Notes: generated by a model not told the origin, from the sequence alone. DNA of 64,000 bases from Medicago truncatula (GCF_003473485.1 NC_053048.1:37134755-37198754), one strand, 5' to 3'; positions 1 to 12,573 are shown, counted from the stretch's first letter. Made by a program: numbers and translations.

Positions 1-275
1 GGGTTCGTCGATTTCTAATCTGCACATGTGATGGATGATTTTTTAGAAAAAAGATACATGCAGATTTTTTTGAAAATTCATGTTGGGTTTTTTGTATTAC
101 CACTTTTCAGAAAAGCATAAAAGAAAATGAGACAAAACATCGGGAAAAAAAAACGACATTTTTATTTTATTGATGATAATTTCTTGAAATAAAAAGCCCT
201 AGATAAGTTCACTTTCGCTTGGGGCGGGGCGAAAGGATTTTTTTTGAAAAGAAAAGCATAAACTAGACAAATGCA
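1..275 (-). other. Probable Ogre intron between protease and reverse transcriptase
   Basis: T/A-rich DNA without coding frame follows the gag-pro stop. The stop overlaps a GTAATG donor-like string (279 down to 274, minus strand). Ogre elements splice out such an intron to join pro to RT. The acceptor is beyond the window. Confidence 0.45.
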
Positions 276-3200
276 TTACTTGGACAAGTGAGCAACAAAA
301 GGAACATCTATGGCAACCCAATTGTGGCTGGATACTCCTGGTGTTATAAAACCTCGTGGCACACTTTCAGGATCATCTCCAATGATTGCATGGATAAAGC
401 CCGAACTGTGGAAAGTGCCCTTCTTGGCTGTGGACAAACCAGTAGATGGGAAGAAACCCAAACCTTCTCGGTGCTTGTTTTCTGGAAGCTCTATCAGCTT
501 TCCCCAGCTTGTGGACCCTCCTGCTTGTATGACCTTCTGAGCATCTTTCAGAGACGAGATAGAGGCTTCGTTCCTCTTGGTATTCTTATCTTCTATAGTA
601 AACCCTTGAAAAGGTGTCCCTTCGACATTGTCTGCCCCAATGAAAGAGAAAGATGACAAATGACTCACCAATAAAGCCTCTTCACCGTTTACAGTTACTA
701 GCTTCCCATTCTTCACAAACTTCAGCTTTTGATGCAGCGTGGATGTGACAGCCCCTGCCTCGTGAATCCAGGGTCGACCCAGTAAGCAACTATATGAAGC
801 TTGAATGTCCATGACTTGAAAATTAACTTGAAAAACTTGTGGCCCAACTGTGATAGGTAGAACCACCTCACCAAGGACATCCTTCCTCGAGCCATCAAAA
901 GCTTTCACCATTACCCCACTTCGTCTTAAAGGTGCGCCTTGGTAAGCGAGTTGGGTATAAGTTGTTTTGGACAACACGTTCAAAGATGATCCAGTATCCA
1001 CCAGTACATTTGACAAAGCATCGGTTTTACAGTTCACAGATATATGCAGCGCCCGATTGTGGTTCCTCCCTTCTGCTGGGAGCTCTTCATCACTGAAACT
1101 CAAGTTGTTGCATGCAGTGATGTTCCCTACTATTCCGCCAAACTGTCCCACTGTTACATCATAATCCACAAAAGCTTGTTCTAAGACCTTCATTAATGCA
1201 TCCTTATGGGCCTCAGAATTTAGTAATAAAGACATTATGGATATTTTGGATGGAGTCTGCATCAGTTGGTCAACAACCTTGTACTCGCTCTTCTTTATTA
1301 ACTTGAGAATCTCGTCAAACTCTGCACTTGTACCAGCCCCATTGGGTTGATCCACTTCTTTGGCGATACCAGCATCTTTAGTCCGAACCTCCTTGTTTAT
1401 TATAGCATCAATCTTCTTTGGGAACACTATGGGAACAACGCGCCCATTTCTCAGAACTCTACTGTCTTCAACAACATTATCCACACTAGACAAAGGCGGT
1501 ATTGGAACCTCACGACCCTCTTCAATCATGGTGGCATTGTATTTGTATGGAATGGCTTTTTCAGAAGCATATGGCAGTGGACCCGGTAAGCAGATCACCA
1601 GAGGGGTGATAGTTGACTTTCGACTGTCATAAAATACTTCCAAAGGTCCTTCGGGAGTTATTACACACACATCATCACACTTCCTTTCGACCACAAGCTC
1701 TCCTCGGTCTAGAAGCCCTTGAATATCATTTCTTACTTTCTGACATCCTCCGGAGTTCATAAGGCATATTTCACAGAGATCATGATCATGCTCAAAAAGG
1801 TCGACTTTGCATAACTTGGCATGTAACGGGACCAAGGGTGTTCTGATACGTTGAACATTCAGAATGGGACGAGTCTTTTGACAATCTTCGATCATGTTGA
1901 CTGTTGCGGCACCATGATTCGGCAATGGGTTTGTTTGAACATTTGGCGCCGAGTCTGTGAAAGTTATTTTTCCATCATTGATCAACTTCTGCACTGTGCT
2001 TTTAAAGGCATAACAAGTTTCAATGTTATGGCCACGGCCCCCTTCATGGAAGTCACAAGTCTGGTCAAGTCTATACCAAGATGGTAGTTTTTCTGGGATA
2101 GGAGGAGCTGTTCTAGTTTGGACAAGGTTTTTCTTGAGTAAGCCGGGAAGTAATTCTGCATAGGTGACTGGTATTGGGTTAATCGGCATTCTTGGTGGTC
2201 GAGGTTGTTGTGGGCGTTGTTGATAAGGTTGTTGTTGGAAATTTTGTTGAGGGTATTGTTGATATGGGTATTGTTGGTATGGTTGCTGTTGGTATGGTTG
2301 CTGTTGGTATGGTTGTTGTTGGAAATTTTGTTGTTGGACACTTTGTGGTTGGACATTTTGTGGTGAAGGATTTTGTGGGAATTGAGGATATTGTGGTATT
2401 TGAGGATATTGTGGTATTTGAGGATGGTTATTCGTTTGTTGAAAAGGGTGAGAGGTGGGTGTGATGGCAGCAATGTGTTGATAGGCTGGATAAGTTTGTT
2501 GAGGCCCTCCATGAGTCACCATACCGACTTCTTGTTCTTTCTTCCTCGGGAAATGGTTCCCGGTCTTCTTGGTCCCACTGACAGGAGTTGTATTCTTTAC
2601 TAAGCGTCCTTCTCGGACTCCTTCTTCTAACTGTACTCCCATACCAACCATCTCCGCGAAGCTCTTTGGTGTACTTCCGACCATCTTTTTGTAATAAAAA
2701 TGATTCAAAGTTTTTAGGAAGAGCTTGGTCATCTCTTTCTCCTCAATCCGTGGGCTGACTTGGGCAGCGGTGTCTCTCCACCGTTGGGCATATTCTTTGA
2801 ACGTCTCTTTATCTCCCTGAGTCATGGCTTGGAGATCACTTCGGTCCGGAGTCATGTCTACATTGTAACTGTACTGTTCCACGAAAGCTTCGCAAAGGTC
2901 ACGGAAAGTTTGAATCCTTGTTTTGTCTAGGTTTGTGTACCACTTTGAAGCAGGGCCGGTCAAGCTTTCTTGGAAGTAGTAAATAAGAATCTGATCATCT
3001 TGGGCATACGCAGGCATCCTTCTCACATACATTTTTAGATGTTCCTCAGGGCAAGAACTCCCTTTGTATTTCTCGAAGTCTGGAATCTTGAATTTGTGAG
3101 GTACCTGCACACTCGGTACCAAACAGAGATCGTACGCAGTCTTCCCAAATTTCCCTTTTTCACGGAGGGCTTTCATGTCTCGGCGTAGTTCATCATACTT

Positions 3201-3800
3201 TTCTCGTAGGTCGTTTACTTCCTCGTAAGCCTCTACATTCCCTGAATGAAAGATAGGTTCTTCGGTTTGCGGGACTGTATGTATCACAGGTGCTGAGTAG
3301 GTCATGGTGGCTGGAGTGACCCTCATGGCAGGTAGGGGTACTTGAGCCGTGTACTGGTGAGTGGGCATCTGAGCTTCACAAGTGATAGGACGAAATATCT
3401 CCCCAGCAGTGAAAGGTGGAAACCAAGGCGCGGAACGTTGCGGAGCGGACTGCGTTGGAGTGTCAGCACATAGTGTCCAAGAAGAAGACGCCTCGGCCTG
3501 AGTTCTGATGGGAGGAGGGGGTGGAGGTGCTTGTGATCGGGCCTGTGCTTCTGTTACGGCCTGAGCTTGAGTTTGCGCTTGTGCCAATGCTTGCGCTTGT
3601 GCTTGAATCTGTGCTTGAGCTTGAGTCTGAGTTTCTGCCATTGTTTTTATTAATTCAGCCATCTCGTCCATCCTAGTCTGCATGACTGTCATTTCTTCAC
3701 GAAGTACCCGATTTTCCTGCTCAAGATAATCCATCTTCTTCTTTACGTTTGCTCGAGTGTAGTGAGTACGGGTTGACTTGTAGATGATACGTGGGGCCAC
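276..3800 (-). CDS. Ogre-like gag-protease polyprotein
   Basis: 1174 codons. An N-terminal coiled coil (residues 23-55) is followed by a Q/A-repeat stretch (55-95). The retrotransposon gag capsid domain lies at about 235-390 (motifs EEHLKMYVRRMPAY, GPASKWYTNL, FKEYAQRWRDTAAQV). A Q/P/Y-rich linker of QQPYQ repeats spans about 435-540. A zinc-knuckle-like CDFH..GRGHNIETC sits near 582-597, and an aspartic protease at about 915-1020 has the catalytic LVDTGSSLNVLS near 933 and the CLLGRPWIH flap-end motif. The start at 3800 is the first ATG of the frame; MDYLEQEN (residue 23) is an alternative. The frame ends in TAA that may be intronic (see findings). It would supply capsid and protease to the element. 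Confidence 0.92.
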   Translation of the reverse strand: MAPRIIYKSTRTHYTRANVKKKMDYLEQENRVLREEMTVMQTRMDEMAELIKTMAETQTQAQAQIQAQAQALAQAQTQAQAVTEAQARSQAPPPPPPIRTQAEASSSWTLCADTPTQSAPQRSAPWFPPFTAGEIFRPITCEAQMPTHQYTAQVPLPAMRVTPATMTYSAPVIHTVPQTEEPIFHSGNVEAYEEVNDLREKYDELRRDMKALREKGKFGKTAYDLCLVPSVQVPHKFKIPDFEKYKGSSCPEEHLKMYVRRMPAYAQDDQILIYYFQESLTGPASKWYTNLDKTRIQTFRDLCEAFVEQYSYNVDMTPDRSDLQAMTQGDKETFKEYAQRWRDTAAQVSPRIEEKEMTKLFLKTLNHFYYKKMVGSTPKSFAEMVGMGVQLEEGVREGRLVKNTTPVSGTKKTGNHFPRKKEQEVGMVTHGGPQQTYPAYQHIAAITPTSHPFQQTNNHPQIPQYPQIPQYPQFPQNPSPQNVQPQSVQQQNFQQQPYQQQPYQQQPYQQYPYQQYPQQNFQQQPYQQRPQQPRPPRMPINPIPVTYAELLPGLLKKNLVQTRTAPPIPEKLPSWYRLDQTCDFHEGGRGHNIETCYAFKSTVQKLINDGKITFTDSAPNVQTNPLPNHGAATVNMIEDCQKTRPILNVQRIRTPLVPLHAKLCKVDLFEHDHDLCEICLMNSGGCQKVRNDIQGLLDRGELVVERKCDDVCVITPEGPLEVFYDSRKSTITPLVICLPGPLPYASEKAIPYKYNATMIEEGREVPIPPLSSVDNVVEDSRVLRNGRVVPIVFPKKIDAIINKEVRTKDAGIAKEVDQPNGAGTSAEFDEILKLIKKSEYKVVDQLMQTPSKISIMSLLLNSEAHKDALMKVLEQAFVDYDVTVGQFGGIVGNITACNNLSFSDEELPAEGRNHNRALHISVNCKTDALSNVLVDTGSSLNVLSKTTYTQLAYQGAPLRRSGVMVKAFDGSRKDVLGEVVLPITVGPQVFQVNFQVMDIQASYSCLLGRPWIHEAGAVTSTLHQKLKFVKNGKLVTVNGEEALLVSHLSSFSFIGADNVEGTPFQGFTIEDKNTKRNEASISSLKDAQKVIQAGGSTSWGKLIELPENKHREGLGFFPSTGLSTAKKGTFHSSGFIHAIIGDDPESVPRGFITPGVSSHNWVAIDVPFVAHLSK

Positions 3801-4117
3801 CGTATGAAACGAGTTGACCCTTTTTCTGGAAAAGGAAGTTTGTGTGAGACTTTGATTTGAGACTATGAAATGCCGGATGATGCATGATGTTTATGCAAAA
3901 ATAGACGTATATTCTTTTATCGAAGGACTTATGAAAGTATTTTTGTAAATATCATAGTTGAGAGTTCCATTGAATGATTCGCATACTATAAGATGATTCC
4001 CTTTCTAAACAACGAAGCCAAGGGATAGACTTTGCAAAAAAATAAGATAAATATCTAACTTAAAGCTAAAAACAAAAATAAAAGAAAACTGGGAACTCTC
4101 AAGCTCTTTGAAGTAGA

Positions 4118-5533
4118 CTATTCATCAGAATCTGAATGTGCATCTTTGAAGAACTCCCAACGCTCCCCTGCGCTGATAAATTGTGATAGCCTTGTGCTCT
4201 GAGCTCGGATCTGAACATTCTTTTTTACTATTTGTCGTCTCAGCTTGTGAACCTCATGCTCTTGTTGCTCTATCTTACCACTTATAGTTTCCACCTTGAG
4301 CATAGCTTCATCATACTTCCTTTTCCAGGTAGCACTCACACATTCCGATCGGGCCAACTTCTCTTGACATTCCTCCACAGTTGCGGGGGCCAAGGGTAAA
4401 GCCGGAGCTGGGGTTGTTGAAGATAGGTACCTCGGCAAATGATATGGTAAGACCAGATCGGAAGCTCTATTGACGACCCATTGCGTGTAAGACCCCTGTA
4501 AAGAGTCTAATCTTCTCGCCAATTGGCTTCTATTGAGTGTGCGAATGGCATGCCATGCTTGGACAAATCTCCCTCTTTTGTTTGAGGGATCTTCATGGTT
4601 GAAGTAGAATTCACCCTGTAGGTAGATGTTATCTGGCTTAGCTTCCATTGGACATCCGAACTGACGTTTGGCAAGGATAGGATTGTAGCTGATTCCTCCT
4701 TGCGTACCGAGAAGGGGTACATTTGAGTATTCTCCACAACTAACAATGATGTTCGTGAAGTTACAAGTGGCACGGTACCAGGTTATGTCGGATGGGGTAA
4801 GGGACATGATTCTTTTGGGCCAGGAGAGATTTTCTGGGTTGGCTTGAAAGGAGTGGGTCTGAGGTAAGTGAGAGGTAAACCATTTGTATAGTAAGGGTGC
4901 GCAACCAAGGATAGCTCCACGACCTACTTGGGTTCGATCGTGAATGGAATGATATATATCAGCTAACAATGTGGGGACTGGGTTCTTTGTGAGGAAAATT
5001 TGGATGGCATGGATGTCAACATAGTTGTCAATATTTGGGAACAATACTAGGCCATAGATGAGTAAAGCTAGGATAGAGTAAAAGGCCTCAACATTGTTTG
5101 TTTTGGAAAACTCGGAGGCTTGTTGGTAAAGAAATTTAGTAGGTAAGCTTGGGAGATTCCCTTTTAGGGTGAGTTTTTCTTTTATGAGGGAGGTCTTGAG
5201 ATGGAGGGCATTTGCAATAGTGGCGGCTTTGGGAAAAGGTTCTAAACCAGTAAAAGGTACCTTATCAAGTACGGGTAGGCCAATTAAGTGAGAGTATTCT
5301 TCGAGGGTAGGCATAAGCTGGTAGTCAGGAAAAGTGAAACAGTGGTAAGCAGGGTCATAGAACTGGACCAAGGTCTCCAAGCACCCCTTCTCGATATTTG
5401 TCCAGAGGACACCAAGTAAATTCCCATGACGATCACGAAAGTTCTCCAAGCTAGTTACTTCAAATGCAAGCTTCTTTAAATTCTCTAGATCCAGTTTCCT
5501 GAATGTAAACTTCCTAGTATTTCTTCTTTCCAT
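4118..5533 (-). CDS. Ogre ORF1 protein (plant-mobile-domain-like, function unknown)
   Basis: An open frame of about 471 codons from the ATG at 5533 (MERRNTRKFTF). A 26-residue hydrophobic in-frame extension to 5611 is possible, but the charged MERRN start is more typical. The N-terminal two thirds (through the LMPTLEEYSHLIGLPV segment) resemble the plant-mobile-domain / DUF7745 type found in Ogre ORF1. The last 70 residues form a charged coiled coil (EECQEKLARSE to RLSQF). It lies upstream of gag-pro in the same transcript. The role of ORF1 in Ogre is unknown; capsid accessory, RNA-binding or host-interaction functions are guesses. No internal stop is present. Confidence 0.78.
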   Translation of the reverse strand: MERRNTRKFTFRKLDLENLKKLAFEVTSLENFRDRHGNLLGVLWTNIEKGCLETLVQFYDPAYHCFTFPDYQLMPTLEEYSHLIGLPVLDKVPFTGLEPFPKAATIANALHLKTSLIKEKLTLKGNLPSLPTKFLYQQASEFSKTNNVEAFYSILALLIYGLVLFPNIDNYVDIHAIQIFLTKNPVPTLLADIYHSIHDRTQVGRGAILGCAPLLYKWFTSHLPQTHSFQANPENLSWPKRIMSLTPSDITWYRATCNFTNIIVSCGEYSNVPLLGTQGGISYNPILAKRQFGCPMEAKPDNIYLQGEFYFNHEDPSNKRGRFVQAWHAIRTLNRSQLARRLDSLQGSYTQWVVNRASDLVLPYHLPRYLSSTTPAPALPLAPATVEECQEKLARSECVSATWKRKYDEAMLKVETISGKIEQQEHEVHKLRRQIVKKNVQIRAQSTRLSQFISAGERWEFFKDAHSDSDE

Positions 5534-6242
5534 GCCTATGATATTTACAAAAACAAGTATAAGCCCTTCGATATTTTTGATGAGAAAAGATAAAATTATG
5601 AATGAATGCATGCATGCATGATTATGCGTAGGTTAAGCTCATCATGTTGGAGTTTAAAGGTAATAACCCCCATTTGGTAAGGACTATGGTTTCATTTGTA
5701 CCTGTATCACGGGTTCTATCCAGTTCCCAAAGTCATCAACTACCTCCGAATGTTATCAGGTTACAAGACTACTCTTGATCCAATAAGATTCGTATAAAAG
5801 TTTCGTTTGAGTGTAGTATCGCGTATCAACTAATTCAAGACTACTCTTGATTAGCCACCGCACTACGTCCTAAAAAGGCTAAGATGGGTTAAGGGTAACT
5901 AAAGGTCCTCAACTTCGACGGTCACTTGAAAATATAATGCCAACACGACTATTCATGCCAACATAGATTACTTTCAAGATTCCTCCATTGAGTGGGGTTG
6001 TACCACATGAACCTAAACACGAGACTTGACTCTCGGAAAGGCACTTTGGTTATACCACCGTCCTATCTTATGTTTCTCTCAAGCCCGGGTGTAGGGCTTT
6101 ATCTCACCACTCATATTTAAAAAGAAAGGAAGAAGATAAAAGATATATACAATTATTTCCATCTTTATTTTGTTTTTGTTTTAAGCAAGTTATAGCACAA
6201 AGAATTAAATAAAGCCAAGTTAGGCTCAACCCTCTTAGGGGG
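5534..6242 (-). other. Ogre 5' untranslated leader
   Basis: About 700 bp between the primer-binding site and the ORF1 start with no ORF or recognised domain. Long leaders are normal in Ogre elements. The upstream in-frame extension of ORF1 (to 5611) is probably not translated. Confidence 0.6.
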
Positions 6243-6262
6243 GGTCCCCAGTGAAGTCGCCA
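6243..6262 (-). other. Primer-binding site (tRNA-Arg type) of the Ogre-like element
   Basis: TGGCGACTTCACTGGGGACC lies 4 bp inside the LTR end. Ogre elements are known to prime from a tRNA-Arg, and this sequence matches that style of site. The tRNA assignment is from memory of the family, not a search. Confidence 0.65.
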
Positions 6263-6266
6263 TTTC

Positions 6267-8270
6267 TGTCGCGTCATTTTTTGGAGATCAAGGCTATTTG
6301 ATTAGCTTTTGACTCGCTAAATATTTCACGACTGAACATTTAATTTTTAAGGAAAAGGGGAAAAAAGTTCAAAACACCCCATATTGAAAAGATTTAGGGT
6401 TCGGGGGTTAGTTACACAAAGGGAAGGTATTAGCACCCTTTATGTTCGTAGTACTCTACGAGAACCTCTTGATTTTATTTAATTCAATGTGCTATAACTT
6501 GCTTGCTTTTGAAAAGAAAGAAGTAATGTGATGAAAAAGAAAATAAAGTGAGACCTAATTTATCTACATTTTTTATTGTTTGGAAGGACGAGTGTCCTCT
6601 GCCTACGTACCCGTGAAGGATCAAAACCTCGTAGTTCGGGGTAGAAAACAACGTTTGATTGGTTTTGTGTTTTTTATTAGTTTTGAAAAAAGGTTTTAAA
6701 AGGAAAAGCCAAGTGGCAAAATAAGCTTGTTTGTATTTTTTAGATTAAAAGAAAAATGACTTAAAGTAGATTTAAAGTTGATTGCAATTTTGATTTATGA
6801 AAGAAATAAAATAAAGACGATTACTTGATTTGGATCAAGGTTTGCTTATGAAAATGTTTTTGTGATTTTTGTTATTTGCATGTTTTTGTTGTTTTTGAAT
6901 AATTGGACTAAAAAAAATTAAACTAACGGAGCATAAAAATAAAAAGCGCGGCTACCCTAAGTTAGAAATATAAAATCTATGACTATTACATAAAATCCTA
7001 TTTACATTCTAAGGTCTGCAATAAAATTAAAACGCTAAGAAAAATAAATAAATACGAAAAAGAATAAAAAAAGGTCCAAACACATGGTGGGGTGCAGTGG
7101 TAAACAGGGGTGTGCAGAAAGCAGAAAAAAGAATTGGGCTTAAGGAAACGAACCGGGTCGCGGGTCATGGGTCATGGGTTGACCCGTTTGGGGGATATAA
7201 AAGGGTTGTAGGGTTTTCTTTCTCTCATTTTTCATTTTCTTTCTCTCTCTTATCCCTCAAATCCTCTCTTCTCTCTCTACTTCTTCTTCTCCGGTGGAGG
7301 TGAGGGGGTTCCGGCGGTGGTTGGCCGGCCAGCGCGGCGGCGCCACCGCGCCGGAACCCTAACAGCTTATTTTTTTGATTTTTTTTGCTCTTTCTCTTCT
7401 ACTTCCCTCCCTCTGCTCACTTCTAACCTTCAAATTCCCAAAACCTTTACCCAAACGTCTAGATCTAAAAAAGAAAGAAATTTATACCTTTTTGTTTTTT
7501 TTGTGGATCCGGGTTTGTTATGATGTTGGCTTGCGCTGCTGTGTGCTTGGGGTTGTGTCGCTCCTGTGTGTGTGTGCGTGTGTCGTGTTGCCGTGCCGGT
7601 TCTGTGCGATGCGTTTGTTGTGTTGGTTGCGCGCTTCTGTGGGTGTGTGCGTGTGTGTTGCCGTACCGGTTCTGCTTTTCTGTGGGATGTGTTTGTTGCT
7701 TGCCGTGCCGGTCTCTGCTTTTCTGTTGTTCTCTGTTTTTTCTTGTGTTTTTTATTGTTGTGCAGGTCTCTATTTATAGAGTGAGTTTGAGGCTAGAATT
7801 TGTTACTGATGAGCACAAAATCAGTGGCTTGTGGAGGAGAAAAAAGGAAATGCGTCTGTTTTTTACTGGATTTGTTTCAGAGAAAGCGTGAATCCGGATT
7901 TGGATTAGAACAGCGTATGCGTGATGTTGTTATCTTGAACCTGGACACTTTTGGATTTTTTGGACTTTTTGGGACTTAAAAAGAAAAATTAATAATAAAA
8001 GGATAATGTCTACATTTTTGGTTTTAAATAAAATAAATAAAAAAAGAAAAATTTAATCTAATCTTGGACTAAAATTAAAATTAGAATTCTAAACTAAAAA
8101 TTTAAAAGATGGAAATAAATAATTAAAGACTGAGAGAAGAGGGCCCGATTCGGAATTTTATGAGGTATTTCAAAATACCTCCCTGCCGAATTTTTCACTG
8201 AAATGCGAGTCTGGTCCGAGTTCGGAGACGTGTGTCAGTGGGATCTTAGGTCAAAATTTGGGGTATGACA
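6267..8270 (-). repeat. 5' LTR of the Ogre-like element
   Basis: About 2.0 kb bounded by TGTC...GACA on the minus strand: TGTCATACCCC at the 8270 end and TGACGCGACA at the 6267 end. The 6267 end is followed by a 4-bp spacer and a tRNA-complementary primer site, which fixes the boundary. Inside are a TATA box (7771-7780), a CT-rich tract (7222-7295) and a GC-rich GGC/GCC stretch (7296-7365). ORFs of 68-134 codons at 7097-7891 are low-complexity, lack homology I can recognise, and are not called. The second LTR is out of view, so percent identity (age) cannot be read. Confidence 0.85.
7771..7780 (-). promoter_or_regulatory. LTR TATA box
   Basis: TCTATAAATA on the minus strand, about 490 bp inside the LTR from its 5' end. 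This is the expected place for the U3/R boundary promoter, and transcription would start near 7740-7750. Confidence 0.6.
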
Positions 8271-8880
8271 CTTGTTGTTTGTGCCAAATCACATTTTTGG
8301 GGTAAAACAAGTCACAAATTTATTTTATTGAACTAAATTAATGACCACACTTAACTATGGTAATGTCATGTAACTCCTACCAACATCTGATTTTGTAAAT
8401 TGCATATCAAAAACAAAAGTGACATTACATCCTAACTTGACACGATGTCATCATCAACCAACATTACCTGCTTCTGATTCAGATACAAACAATCTTTTGC
8501 AATTTCAACTGAAAAATGTTGCCAAACACGTTTAGAAAAAAAATTATGCTTCGTTTACAATATATAAATTACATTTATGCATGTTCATAACAAATGTCAA
8601 ACTTTACCAAAACATTATTTGGTTCCAAAGTTGTCTTGGTTACAATTTACTCCCATGTATACTTATGTATGTTCTCAATCAACCTTCCTTTATATTTATT
8701 ACCATCTGGATTCAACACATCAAAATTTTCCTCAAATCCTTCAGGGTCATAAATGGCAAGGTAATTGACATAATAAGGATCTATGGTGTCACTACATATA
8801 TAAAACGAAGACAATTTAATTTAGTTTTATAATTTTTACAAAAATAAGTCAATTTTCCCTTAAATCATATATTACATCTA
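8271..8880. other. AT-rich DNA between two retrotransposons
   Basis: No gene seen. Small ORFs at 8577-8832 are AT-rich and unrecognised. This segment flanks the 5' LTR of the Ogre-like element, so the start (CTTGTTGTT) is one side of the expected target duplication. Confidence 0.5.
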
Positions 8881-8882
8881 TG

Positions 8883-9660
8883 GTAATGCATCAGCAAAAG
8901 TACATTGGTGAATTAATGCTGGAGAAATTTGAAATGAAAGATTGCAATTCAATCTCTAATCCATCAGAAACAAACTCGAAGCTTGTTGAATGCAGTGAAG
9001 AAGAAAAGTGGAATCAACTATGTTTAGACAAATTGTTGGTTCACTAAGGTACCTATGCAATAGTAGGCCAGACATTTGCTATTCAGTTAGTGTAATAAGC
9101 AAGTTTATGCATGATCCAAAGAAATCTCATTTGATAGCTGCAAAGAGACTCCTTAGATACATTAAGGGTACCATGGATCTTGGTCTGCTATTTCCTTATG
9201 GAGCTCAAAGTGAATTAAATGAGCTCATGGGTTTCTCAGATAGTGATTGGTGTGGAGATCTAACTGATAGAAGAAGCACATCGGACTACGTATTCAAATT
9301 CAATGATGCTGCAATCTCCTGGTGTACCAAAAGCAACTAGTCACTGCACTCGCATCATGTGAAGTTGAATACATTGAAGGAACTTTTGCTACTTGTCAAG
9401 CTCTATGATTGGATTCAGTGATGAAAGAGCTCAAGTGTGAAGTGATGAAACCTCTAACACTGGAGATTGACAACAAATCAGCCATAAGTCTTGCTTAGAA
9501 TCCAATCTCACATGGCAAAAGTAAACACATTGAGACCAGATTCCATTTCATTAGAGAGCAGGTGACTAATGGAATGATTGAGCTACACTACTATACAACA
9601 GAACTGCAACTTGCATATGGTTTACAAAAGCAGTGAAGCTTGACATATTTTAATTTTTGA
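8883..9660 (+). pseudogene. Ty1/copia pol remnant (RT C-terminus and RNase H)
   Basis: The best frame (9008-9340) reads RQIVGSLRYLCNSRPDICYS, then AAKRLLRYIKGT and GFSDSDWCGDLTDRRSTS: the classic end of copia reverse transcriptase followed by RNase H. Upstream, 8883-9007 gives the preceding RT piece (YIGELMLEKFEMKDCN) in another frame. Downstream, VTALASCEVEYIEG continues RNase H after a frameshift near 9340, with in-frame stops at QAL* and SLA*. It is therefore a dead 3' fragment. It is followed directly by a polypurine tract and an LTR, so the element's 3' end is preserved while everything upstream is lost. Confidence 0.88.
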
Positions 9661-9700
9661 GGAAAAAACTTGGTGTTTTTGATGTTCAACAGTTATGATT

Positions 9701-9709
9701 AAGGGAAAG
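9701..9709 (+). other. Polypurine tract of the copia remnant
   Basis: AAGGGAAAG immediately precedes the LTR start, the expected plus-strand primer site. Confidence 0.6.
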
Positions 9710-9996
9710 TATTAGAATATTAATCAATAATTGCCATGTAACTAATAGTTAGTTAAGTTTGTTTCAAAATCTATTAGTTAGTTAGATTACTTGTTCCACA
9801 AGTGAGTGACTTTTTTGTGCCTATATAAGGCTTTGTATTGTGAAACTCATTACTAATGAATAAGATTCACATTGCAATTATATTCTCCATTATTTTCTCT
9901 TTAGTTTTACAACTTTATGCTATTTTCTCATCTTGCACAAAACAACTTATTTTCATAAGCACTTATGCTGCATAGAACACAACGTCTGTTCTAACA
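9710..9996 (+). repeat. 3' LTR of the copia remnant
   Basis: 287 bp from TATTAGAATATT (decayed TGTTAG) to TTCTAACA, so the ends form the inverted TGTTAGA/TCTAACA pair. A TATA box CTATATAAGG lies at 9821-9830. It is placed right after RNase H coding and the polypurine tract. No matching 5' LTR was found in the window. Confidence 0.72.
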
Positions 9997-10808
9997 AATA
10001 TAAGTTTGATCTCTACCAAAAAAAATATAAGTTTGATCTTAAATTTTAAAAACAATTGAATTGTTATGGATACAAATACGTTTTTTTTAAGGGGTTGTAA
10101 GGGCACATATACATATTTATAGCAACCAAATTATAAATAAATGACAAACTTTTTTTTGAAAGGGAATAAATGATAAACTTAAAAGTAAAAACCCTAAAAA
10201 ATTAAATTTAAAAGTAAAACTGTCTCAAAAAATAATTTATCCACATCAGCCTTGTAACAATATTAGTTGTTTTTTCAGTTTTTTGTTGGTTAAGCATTGG
10301 TTGTTTTTTCTATTAAAATAAAAAGAAACTACCATGTAACAAACTTATCCAATCTCCATCACACAATTGGAGTTTGTTCCGATATATCAGAATTTGGTGA
10401 AATGTTAAAAAAGATATTGATGACAAATATCATTGCTGGCATTACCATTTACCTTTATCTTCTCAATTTAATTTATTTACAACAAACAATACAATAATAT
10501 TTTTTTAGCCAAAAAAAATAAACAATAATCTTTTTTACTCACATATCCAACAAAATTACGCTATTTTAAAAAAAAATAATTGAAGAACCAATAAAAGAGG
10601 AGTTCTAGAATCCCATAAATAAATAAATAAAATACAAAAAAACAGAATCGAAAATTAGTTAATAAATGAATTAAAAGATTGTCAATATTCGGTGCGGTTT
10701 CCTCGGACCCCGCCAATAGTAATCTAGTTGTAATCCGTTTCAAGATTCAGAAAACCTCGCTTCATTCAAAACGACACCGCATCATAAATCCTTATTCTTC
10801 CTTCTTCT
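9997..10808. other. Intergenic, upstream of the phosphatase gene
   Basis: AT-rich with several A or T runs. No ORF, RNA gene or repeat recognised apart from the promoter elements near the right end. Confidence 0.5.
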
Positions 10809-10816
10809 TATATAAG
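10809..10816 (+). promoter_or_regulatory. TATA box of the PFA-DSP gene
   Basis: TATATAAG lies 135 bp upstream of the ATG at 10951, so transcription should start near 10840. The leader is CT/GA-rich. Confidence 0.55.
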
Positions 10817-10950
10817 AACTAAAGAAAGAAGAAGATGGAACATTCATTCAACAATTTATAGCATTAGCATTAGAAGATTCTCTCTGAATCGGAATCTGAA
10901 TCCTCGTTTACACGCACACAAACACTACATACACATTCAATTGAATAATA

Positions 10951-12573
<1,623 letters not shown>

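Larger units (their letters stand above)
1..8270 (-). mobile_element. Ogre-like Ty3/gypsy LTR retrotransposon, 5' half (cut by window edge)
   Basis: Read on the minus strand, the order is LTR (8270 to 6267), primer-binding site, long leader, ORF1, gag-protease, then a stop and an apparent intron running off the window at position 1. An extra ORF upstream of gag and a spliced intron between protease and reverse transcriptase are hallmarks of Ogre elements in legumes. The LTR begins TGTCATACCCC and ends GCGACA, the usual Ogre style. Reverse transcriptase, RNase H, integrase and the 3' LTR must lie left of the window, so neither completeness nor target duplication can be judged. Both ORFs are open over their full length, which suggests a fairly young copy. 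Confidence 0.88.

Noticed and set aside
1982-2603. ORFs on both strands with N/H/S or V/G repeats
   Set aside because: Shadow frames of the Q/P-rich part of gag.
7097-7891. Overlapping ORFs of 68-134 codons in a GT/CT-rich region
   Set aside because: They lie inside the retrotransposon LTR, are low-complexity, overlap in all frames and show no known domain.
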